The position numbers and the translations under genes are program-made. From the NCBI GenBank assembly GCA_903644035.1, contig CAHJXG010000235.1:1-5776 (forward strand): a DNA stretch of 5,776 bases, read 5' to 3'. Positions 1-4,919 of the stretch are shown here, piece by piece. The notes below the pieces were generated by a model. That model searched no databases. It was not told the DNA's origin and saw only the letters and a program-made list of their open reading frames with translations. The DNA comes from Rhodospirillales bacterium (GTDB taxonomy: Bacteria; Pseudomonadota; Alphaproteobacteria; Acetobacterales; Acetobacteraceae). How positions within the stretch are numbered: the first letter of the stretch is position 1; every line of letters begins with the position of its first letter.

Positions 1-1284
1 CGGGCCGGCCGCCGCCAGGCCTGCGTTCAGCACGCCGCCGAACGCCGCCGCGCCCAGGGCCTGGCCGATCAGCCGGGAGAAGAAGAACAGCGAGGTCGCC
101 CGGCCGCGGTCATCCTGCGCCACGCTGCCCTGCACCGCCACGTTGAACACCAGGCTGTGCAGGCCCAGCCCGGCGCCGAGCACGCCGCAGGCGACGGCCA
201 CCCCCAGCGCATCCTGGCCCGGCCGCAGCAGCAGCAACGCCCCTGAGCCGACCAGCAATGCCAGGGAACCGACCCAGGCCACCGTGCGGTAGGTCACCCG
301 GCTCAGTACCTGGCTGAGGCCCATGCTCGCCACCGTCCAGCTCACGGTCAGCGCGCCCAGCACGAAGCCCGCCACCAGCGCGTCGCGGCCCAGCACGCCC
401 TGGATCCAGGAGGGCAGGAACGCCGTCGCGCCGATCATCAGCGCGCCGCAGGTCAGGGCCGACAGGTTGGCGGCCACGATCAGCGGGTTGCGCCAAAGGT
501 GGATCGGCAGGATCGGCGTGGCGCTCCGCCGCTCCCGCCACGCGAACCCGGCCAGCGCCGCGAGGCCCAGCGCCAACAGGGCAGCCAGCACCGCGCGGCT
601 GAAGGACTCGCCCTGCACCAGCACCGCCATCACGGCGCCGATGCCCAAGGCCAGCAGCGCCGCCCCGCCGACGTCGATGGGCGCGCGCAGCCGGGCGGAG
701 GCAGGCTCGTGCAGGAACCGGACGACAAGGAGGGTGGCCAGCAGCCCGACGGGCAGGTTGACCCAGAACACGAACGGCCAGCCCAGCGTGCCGGTGAAGA
801 AGGAGCCGAGCAGCGGGCCGATGATCGCCGAGATGCCCCACACGCCGCTGACATACCCCAGGGCGCGCGGCCGGTCGGCGGGGCTGGACACGTCGGAGAT
901 GATCATGTTCGCCAGCGGGATCAGCCCGCCGCCGCCGATGCCCTGGATCGCGCGGAACCCGATCAGCGACGCCATGCTCCAGGCGAAGCCGCACAGCAGC
1001 GAGCCGAGCAGGAACACCGCGACGCTGCCGATATAGACGGGCTTGCAGCCATACTGGTCGGCGAGCCGCCCGTAGATCGGCGTCGTCACGGCCTGCCCGA
1101 GCAGGTAGATGCCGAAGGCCCAGGTGAACAGGTCGAAACCGCCAAGCTGGCCCACGATGCTCGGCATCGCCGTGCTGATGACCGTCACCTCGACGGCCGC
1201 CATGAAGGTCGAGACCAGCATGGCCGCAACGACGAACTGCCCGCGCCGTGACGCGAGCGCCGGGTCGGGATGGGTGGTGCTCAT
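1..1284 (-). CDS. MFS efflux transporter, DHA2 (EmrB/QacA-like, 14-TM) family, C-terminus cut by window edge
   Basis: This is probably a proton-driven inner-membrane exporter of drugs or other small toxic compounds. I read 428 codons without a stop from an ATG at 1284 to base 1. DHA2 proteins usually run about 480-520 residues, so the last one or two membrane helices are missing. Landmarks in order: TM1 with acidic Glu32 and VTVISTAMPSIVG (the DHA2 DxTIVNVALP-like region); motif A YGRLADQYGCKP at about 71-82; motif B RAIQGIGGGG at about 111-120, with its conserved Arg; motif C GISAIIGPLLGSFFT at about 150-164; and WPFVFWVNLPVG at about 169-180, typical of the 14-TM group. Motif A has Cys where Arg is usual. 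No clear Shine-Dalgarno precedes the ATG; a later ATG at 1221 would remove part of TM1, so I prefer 1284. The gene lies 81 bp downstream of the DUF4142 gene on the same strand and may share its transcript. The substrate cannot be told from sequence. Confidence 0.93.
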   Translation of the reverse strand, partial: MSTTHPDPALASRRGQFVVAAMLVSTFMAAVEVTVISTAMPSIVGQLGGFDLFTWAFGIYLLGQAVTTPIYGRLADQYGCKPVYIGSVAVFLLGSLLCGFAWSMASLIGFRAIQGIGGGGLIPLANMIISDVSSPADRPRALGYVSGVWGISAIIGPLLGSFFTGTLGWPFVFWVNLPVGLLATLLVVRFLHEPASARLRAPIDVGGAALLALGIGAVMAVLVQGESFSRAVLAALLALGLAALAGFAWRERRSATPILPIHLWRNPLIVAANLSALTCGALMIGATAFLPSWIQGVLGRDALVAGFVLGALTVSWTVASMGLSQVLSRVTYRTVAWVGSLALLVGSGALLLLRPGQDALGVAVACGVLGAGLGLHSLVFNVAVQGSVAQDDRGRATSLFFFSRLIGQALGAAAFGGVLNAGLAAAGP

Positions 1285-1365
1285 GGGCCGGCTCTGGACA
1301 TCGGCCTGCTGCTTACAGCGTGACCCGCGGCCGCGTCGATGGTTGAGTGCCCGCCGCCGCGCGCC

Positions 1366-1929
1366 TCACCGGCGCAGGGAGAGCGCCAGCCGCCCGTGCT
1401 CGGCGTCAACCGCCTCGAACTTGCGCAGGAACGCCCGGATGTCGGGGTCTGCCGTCCTGGCAGCCTCCTCGGCGGCCTCCTGCCCGTCCTCGGCATTGAT
1501 GCGCATGGCCTCCTCGATGAAGGACCGGTCGGCGGTGCCGCCGCTCTGGGAGTTGATGCTGTTCAGGCGCACCCGGTCGTCCGCCGTCATCTCGGTCGGC
1601 AACTCGACACCCTTGGCGCGCGCCAGTTCCTGCAAGGCCTGGTTGTAGGTGGCGTGGTCGGCGATCAGGCGCGAGGCATAGGCCCTCACGTCCTCGCGGG
1701 AGGTGCGCTGCTGCGCCAGCGCGGCGATGGCAAGCTCATAGGTGGCGCCCTGGGCGTCCCTGACCAGGAACTGGTGATCCATACGGGTGATGGGCGCCAC
1801 CGTGGGTGCGGGGCCGGGCGCCCCGGCCGGAACGCCGGTGGTCTCGTCGAGGATGGTCTGGGCCATGAGAACGCCAGGAGAAGCCGCAAGCAGCAGCGCC
1901 GCGACGGTGGCCGTAAAGATACGGGGCAT
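1366..1929 (-). CDS. Secreted DUF4142 (ferritin-like fold) protein, stress-associated
   Basis: The protein has 187 residues. An N-terminal signal peptide (MPRIFTATVAALLLAASPGVLMAQ) has a likely cleavage after Ala23, so the mature protein should be periplasmic or exported. The rest matches the DUF4142 helical pattern: a helix with DHQFLVRDAQGATYELAIAALA, then REDVRAYASRLIADHATYNQALQELA, and a final helix ending EAVDAEHGRLALSL. The His in the second and last helices are kept. The usual His of the third helix appears to be Asn (MRINAEDGQEAAEE). Biochemical function is not established for the family. I chose the ATG at 1929 over the in-frame ATG at 1944 because GAGGAG (1938-1933) lies just upstream, the signal peptide then begins properly, and the EcfG-type promoter leaves only about 10 nt of leader for 1944. 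It is probably induced by general stress. MFS lies downstream. Confidence 0.88.
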   Translation of the reverse strand: MPRIFTATVAALLLAASPGVLMAQTILDETTGVPAGAPGPAPTVAPITRMDHQFLVRDAQGATYELAIAALAQQRTSREDVRAYASRLIADHATYNQALQELARAKGVELPTEMTADDRVRLNSINSQSGGTADRSFIEEAMRINAEDGQEAAEEAARTADPDIRAFLRKFEAVDAEHGRLALSLRR

Positions 1930-1960
1930 CGACTCCTCGATCATCCGATGAGCCAGTCCG

Positions 1961-1985
1961 AACGCGGCCGCATCGTGCCGGTTCC
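1961..1985 (-). promoter_or_regulatory. EcfG-type (general stress sigma factor) promoter of the DUF4142 gene
   Basis: On the minus strand GGAAC (1985-1981) is followed by exactly 16 bases and CGTT (1964-1961). This matches the alphaproteobacterial EcfG/SigT/RpoE2 consensus GGAAC-N16-17-CGTT without mismatch. Transcription would begin near 1954, leaving about 25 nt before the ATG at 1929. The element lies in the short gap between the stop of the 76-residue gene (2027) and the DUF4142 gene. I saw no equally good match in the other intergenic regions. The match is seen; use by EcfG is inferred. Confidence 0.7.
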
Positions 1986-2026
1986 TAACGGCTGAACCAG
2001 TGATCCGTCGGCCGCGTGGCCCGGAG

Positions 2027-2257
2027 CTATCCCACCCGGTCCACGACCCGCGTGATGGCCTTGATCACGATCTCGGCCTGTCGTGCGACCGCAGGATCGG
2101 CATTCGTGAGCAGCATGTCGGCCGAGAGCAGCGCGGTGGTCAGGATGCCGCGCACGTCGCGCTGCAGGTCCAAGGCGTCCATCGCCTGCTCAGCACGCTG
2201 GTCCAGCCGTCGAACCGCATCCGAAGTCGAGATATCCAAGGCTGGAAAGCCATTCAT
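2027..2257 (-). CDS. Small histidine-kinase-like (HisKA-type dimerisation helix) protein lacking the phospho-acceptor His
   Basis: The protein has 76 residues. The ATG at 2257 is preceded by AGGGA about 9 nt upstream, and the stop is TAG at 2029-2027. The core, LQRDVRGILTTALLSADMLL followed by TNADPAVARQAEIVIKAITRVVDRV, resembles the two-helix dimerisation and phospho-acceptor region of some alphaproteobacterial sensor kinases, where the first helix reads roughly (L)RHD(L/V)RG(I/A)L. Here the position expected to be His is Arg34, encoded CGC, one base away from the His codon CAC. There is no ATPase domain and no transmembrane segment, so it would be a cytosolic free-standing helical hairpin or dimer. 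It might bind or titrate a kinase or response regulator, but that is inference. Resemblance is from memory of family patterns, and a generic helical hairpin remains possible. Codon use and the ribosome site support a real gene. Confidence 0.65.
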   Translation of the reverse strand: MNGFPALDISTSDAVRRLDQRAEQAMDALDLQRDVRGILTTALLSADMLLTNADPAVARQAEIVIKAITRVVDRVG

Positions 2258-2321
2258 CTACGGTAGTCCCTGTTTTTTAAATTCTTGACTTAATCTACGC
2301 ATCGATTTTTCTGGTTGGTGA

Positions 2322-2349
2322 GAAACGAGAAGCAGTTCTTGCTCGTTTC
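2322..2349. repeat. Perfect 8-bp inverted repeat GAAACGAG-N12-CTCGTTTC
   Basis: The arms are at 2322-2329 and 2342-2349. Inside, AAG (2330-2332) can pair with CTT (2338-2340), giving a longer stem with one bulge and a 5-nt loop. It lies 30-57 nt downstream of the 87-residue gene's stop and 65-92 nt upstream of the 76-residue gene's start. It could be a transcription terminator for the former, although no T-tract follows directly on either strand. It could instead be an operator for the latter. Each strand also shows GAAAC-N17-CGTT, one mismatch from the EcfG promoter consensus. Confidence 0.5.
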
Positions 2350-2378
2350 GCTCATGCGCCAACCTCGGACGGAGCCGG

Positions 2379-2642
2379 CTACAGCTCCGGCAGCAGCATC
2401 TCGCGGCGGCACAGCATCGCTAGCCGCGGCGACATGGCGACCGGCCCATGATATGTCCCGCGGCTCAGGTCACGGGCGCTGAGCACCGCAAAGCCGTCCC
2501 GCCACTCACCCCTGTCCATCCGCTCGGGCCAGTCATCGCCGCGCCAGAGCAGGGGCCGCAGGCCGTCCGCGTCCTTGACCCAATGCCACGCGCTTCTCTC
2601 GGGATGCTCGGGGCAGCCGTCCCAGGCTTTGACATCAGGCAT
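2379..2642 (-). CDS. Hypothetical protein, 87 residues, Trp-rich
   Basis: I do not recognise this family. The reading frame has strong G/C third-position bias like its neighbours and is probably a real gene. The product is small, soluble and charged, with six Trp residues (for example SAWHWV, LLWRGDDWPE and GEWRDG), two Cys (Cys10 and one near the C-terminus) and no signal peptide or membrane segment. The C-terminal part, AMSPRLAMLCRREMLLPEL, looks helical. I chose the ATG at 2642, where only a weak purine-rich GAAAGAA precedes. An upstream in-frame ATG at 2729 would add 29 Arg-rich residues that look like translated non-coding sequence. It sits 145 bp downstream of the Crp-type regulator gene and ends about 120 bp before the kinase-like mini-protein, all on the same strand. 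Confidence 0.6.
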   Translation of the reverse strand: MPDVKAWDGCPEHPERSAWHWVKDADGLRPLLWRGDDWPERMDRGEWRDGFAVLSARDLSRGTYHGPVAMSPRLAMLCRREMLLPEL

Positions 2643-2787
2643 CGTAGTTCTTTCGCGTTGGCAGCATGGCATGCGCGGCACATCGAGCGGCTCAGACCTT
2701 GTCCCTGGCCGGCGCAGCCGAGGCGTCATCGTTTCGGCTTTCCCGCAGGGACGCCCGAAGTGGGCGAGAGCGGACCCGCCGCGTTCG

Positions 2788-3570
2788 TCACGCCCATCGT
2801 GTGACCCAGCCCGCCAGGGCGTGCAGCCGCTCCAGCTGCAGCAGGTGCACCCGCCCGTCCTTCACCTCCAGCAGCCCGTCGCGGCGCAGCTGCTGCATGG
2901 TGCGGTTGACGTGGACCACGCTGAAGCCCAGCACGTCGGCGAGCACGTTCTGCGTCAGCGGCATCGCGAAGCCGTTGTCGCGCGCCAGGCCCACACGGCC
3001 CAGACGCCCGTGAAGCTCCAGCATCAGATGCGCGAACCGCCCGCCGGTGCCCTGCCGGCCCAGACGCACGATCTGGCTGCAAAGCTGCGCATCGTTCAGC
3101 TGCACCATGGCCTGGACGGCGCGGGCGAGGCCGGGATGAACCGGGTCGGCGGCGTCGGCCGCCTCGACAAGCGGCTTCGCATCGACCGTCTCAAGCTCGG
3201 TCAGCGCCGCGACGGCGCAGGATGCGGGCAAATGGACACGCCCCAGCGGCCCCACCAGGTCGCCGGGCAACCGCAGGCTGATGATCTGCCGCTGCCCGTC
3301 CGGCAACATGCAGTATTGGGCGGCCCAGCCCGCGACGATCATGCGCGGTGGCGAAAGCAACGCTTCCGCCGCGTGAAGGTCCCGGTACGGTGGATGGTAT
3401 TGAGCGGCCCCGGCGAGGTCGCGCAGAAGCTGCACCTCCGCGTCCGACAGGGAGGCGAACGTCGAGAAGTGCTCGGCCAGCACGCGGAAGTGGGATGATT
3501 GGTCATCAGCAATGGCCCCTGCCGGTTTACGGGGACTACAGGCAAGCAAGACTTGCATCCAACCCAGCAA
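2788..3570 (-). CDS. Crp/Fnr-family transcriptional regulator
   Basis: This is a cytosolic DNA-binding regulator. The N-terminal half is a beta-roll sensor domain (about 31-135), with AGWAAQYCMLPDGQRQIISLRLPGDLVG at its centre. A dimerisation helix containing GGRFAHLMLELHGRL (about 176-190) follows. The C-terminal winged helix-turn-helix (about 203-243) includes MPLTQNVLADVLGF and the recognition helix SVVHVNRTMQQLRRDGLL. The GE and R(S/T) phosphate-binding motifs of cAMP-binding CRP are not kept, and there is no Fnr N-terminal cysteine cluster, so the signal is unknown. The frame opens at TTG 3570, with AAGG four bases upstream. ATG 3558 is an alternative without a well-placed ribosome site. 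GTG 3483 would best fit the usual short N-terminus of the family but also lacks one. The first 20-30 residues are therefore uncertain. A long AT-rich region lies upstream. A weak 5-bp hairpin (2752-2766) without a T-tract lies downstream. Confidence 0.9.
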   Translation of the reverse strand: MLGWMQVLLACSPRKPAGAIADDQSSHFRVLAEHFSTFASLSDAEVQLLRDLAGAAQYHPPYRDLHAAEALLSPPRMIVAGWAAQYCMLPDGQRQIISLRLPGDLVGPLGRVHLPASCAVAALTELETVDAKPLVEAADAADPVHPGLARAVQAMVQLNDAQLCSQIVRLGRQGTGGRFAHLMLELHGRLGRVGLARDNGFAMPLTQNVLADVLGFSVVHVNRTMQQLRRDGLLEVKDGRVHLLQLERLHALAGWVTRWA

Positions 3571-3621
3571 TTCGCCTTGACTGACGGTATGCTGCTCCAG
3601 TCAACATTGTCATTCGCCTTT

Positions 3622-3683
3622 GTAAAATCTTTAGTCCACGTGCGGTGAAACTGCATTCCCGCAAGGTACGAATTAGATTTTAC
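3622..3683. repeat. 9-bp inverted repeat GTAAAATCT ... AGATTTTAC
   Basis: The arms are at 3622-3630 and 3675-3683, separated by 44 bp, about 50-115 bp upstream of the Crp-type gene. A third related copy (AGATTTAC, 3785-3792) lies 100 bp further upstream. Paired or repeated operator half-sites are possible. In such AT-rich DNA a chance match is also plausible. Confidence 0.35.
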
Positions 3684-3751
3684 TAAGACTTATACTGATC
3701 TTTGACCTATCGGTGATGAGCACAGCGCTCCACCTCACAACCTGCCTATTT

Positions 3752-3785
3752 ATGACATCGACAAGTCATTAAAGATAATTCTTTA
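3752..3785. repeat. Two adjacent dyads: ATGAC-N8-GTCAT and TAAAGA-TAAT-TCTTTA
   Basis: The first dyad has 5-bp arms (3752-3756 and 3765-3769). The second begins on the next base with perfect 6-bp arms (3770-3775 and 3780-3785). They lie about 180-215 bp upstream of the Crp-type gene start and about 170 bp downstream of the LysR stop. They are candidate binding sites for a dimeric regulator. Neither matches the Fnr/FixK consensus TTGAT-N4-ATCAA. Confidence 0.35.
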
Positions 3786-3913
3786 GATTTACGTAATACC
3801 GTCTCTATTAGAAGCATAGATAACATGCCTCCGGTTCCAACATTTTGCGACAAGCGTTTTCGCGTGAAGCCTGCCCAGAAAAGCATGAACTTTCCCACCG
3901 AACTGACAACCCC

Positions 3914-3955
3914 GAGCCGGCCGCCGCATAGCGTCGCGTCGTGGCGGCGCGGCTC
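3914..3955 (-). terminator. Strong GC hairpin at the end of the LysR gene, possible terminator
   Basis: GAGCCGGCCGCC (3914-3925) pairs with GGCGGC plus CGGCTC (3943-3948 and 3950-3955), leaving one bulged base (3949) and a 17-nt loop. It begins within the LysR stop codon (3956-3954). On the minus strand the stem is followed by GGGGTTGTC rather than a run of T, so it is a weak intrinsic terminator by the classical rule. It would still stall or protect the 3' end. Confidence 0.45.
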
Positions 3956-4868
3956 AGGCCCTCTCGTCAGCAGCCTCCGCGGGATTCAGCGCCGGAGCCC
4001 GGCTGCGCACCGCCTCCGCGATGCAGTCCAGGACCATGCGCACCCGCGGCACCTGGCGGTTCTCACGGTGCACGCCGAGCCAGATGTCGGCGGAGGGGAC
4101 CGATGCCGGCGTCCGGAAACGGTGCAGCGCCGGCTCCGCATCCCCCCGGAAGCGCGGCAGCAGAGCGAGGCCGCCGCCGCAATAGGCGGCCCAGTGCTGG
4201 GTCTCACAGCTGTCAGCCTTCAGCACCACCTGCGCCTGCCCGGCATGGTCCCTCAGCCAAGCGGCTTGCGCCGAAAAATCGCGGTCGTCGAGCATGGTGA
4301 TCAGCTGATGCCCCTCGCAACCGCGGCTCAGATCCGGCTCGCCGTGGCGCGCGAGGTAGGCCAGGCAGCTATAGAGGCCGAAGGCGACGGCGCCGATGTT
4401 GCGCACCACCACCTCCGGATGCTCGAACGGCCGCAGCTGCACCGCGATGTCGGCGTCCAGGGTCGCGAGCGGCTCGCCCGGCAGGGTGGGCAGGGCCTCG
4501 ATGAGGATGTCACGATGGTGGTCGTGCAGGGCGGCGAAGCTGGGCGCCAGCAGATGGCTTGTCAGCAGCTGCGAGCTGGCGACGCGCACCAGCCCCTCCA
4601 AGCGGACGTCCTGCCCGGCCACGGCGCGCTCGGCCATGGACGCCTCCGCCTCGATCCGCTCGACATGCAGGCGGATGCTCTCGCCAGCCAGGGTCAGGAC
4701 GTAACCGTCCGACGTGCGCTGCAGAAGCCGCACGCCCATGCCTTCCTGTAGCGTGGCCAGGCGCCGGCTCACCGTGGATTGCGTGACGCGCAGCTGCTTG
4801 GCCGCCGAGGCCAAGGTGCGGTGGCGCGCGACCGCCAGGAAGAAGCGCAGGTCGTCCCAATCCAACAT
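3954..4868 (-). CDS. LysR-family transcriptional regulator
   Basis: The protein has 304 residues, the usual LysR length. The N-terminal winged helix-turn-helix (about 3-62) reads DWDDLRFFLAVARHRTLASA, then AAKQLRVTQSTVSRRLATLQ, with the recognition helix around 29-42. A linker helix follows (about 63-88, SIRLHVERIEAEASMAERAV). The periplasmic-binding-protein-like effector domain runs from about 91 to 290 (LVRVASSQLLTSHLLAPSF, then DADIAVQLRPFEHPEVVVR). The ATG at 4868 is well supported by GAGG six bases upstream. LysR proteins often control a divergent neighbour and themselves; here the only divergent candidate is the weak small ORF at 5124-5378, with a perfect dyad at 5001-5019 between them. 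The effector is unknown. The opening DWDDLRFFLAVAR is typical of a subgroup common in proteobacteria that gives no firm target. Confidence 0.95.
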   Translation of the reverse strand: MLDWDDLRFFLAVARHRTLASAAKQLRVTQSTVSRRLATLQEGMGVRLLQRTSDGYVLTLAGESIRLHVERIEAEASMAERAVAGQDVRLEGLVRVASSQLLTSHLLAPSFAALHDHHRDILIEALPTLPGEPLATLDADIAVQLRPFEHPEVVVRNIGAVAFGLYSCLAYLARHGEPDLSRGCEGHQLITMLDDRDFSAQAAWLRDHAGQAQVVLKADSCETQHWAAYCGGGLALLPRFRGDAEPALHRFRTPASVPSADIWLGVHRENRQVPRVRMVLDCIAEAVRSRAPALNPAEAADERA

Positions 4869-4919
4869 CGCAAGCCTCGTGCATGGGCACGGCCGCAGCT
4901 GTCGTGCCTTGCACGCAGA

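Larger units (their letters stand above)
3571..3953. other. AT-rich intergenic region between the LysR and Crp-type genes
   Basis: This is a 383-bp stretch with no convincing gene. About 3600-3850 is strikingly AT-richer than the flanking coding DNA. It should hold the promoter of the Crp-type gene, but I could not identify a confident -35/-10 pair on the minus strand. It contains several inverted repeats (listed separately) and a near-repeat of TTAGATTTTAC (3673-3683) as TTAGATTTAC (3783-3792). An open plus-strand frame starting at 3825 continues through the whole LysR gene and is judged to be its shadow. Confidence 0.6.

Noticed and set aside
110..1251. Long open frames on both strands over the MFS gene
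   Set aside because: They are out of frame with a clear 14-TM transporter carrying motifs A, B and C. The products are Arg/Pro/Ala-rich, as expected of shadows in GC-rich DNA.
2752..2766. Hairpin CGCCC-N5-GGGCG as terminator of the Crp-type gene
   Set aside because: The stem has only 5 bp, there is no T-tract on the minus strand, and such short stems are common in this GC-rich DNA.
2575..3498. 307-codon plus-strand ORF
   Set aside because: It is antisense to the Crp-type gene, which has a convincing helix-turn-helix. The product is Gln/His/Arg-rich without domain features.
3534..3558. LLAC lipobox-like sequence near the N-terminus of the Crp-type protein
   Set aside because: The protein is a cytosolic DNA-binding regulator, there is no hydrophobic signal helix, and this part may lie upstream of the true start.
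3834..3838. GGAAC on the minus strand as a second EcfG -35 element
   Set aside because: At the required spacing (N16-17) the sequence is ATGC or TGCT rather than CGTT.
3825..4751. 308-codon plus-strand ORF
   Set aside because: It is antisense to a complete LysR gene with a good ribosome site. The product has no domain, and its length follows from high GC.
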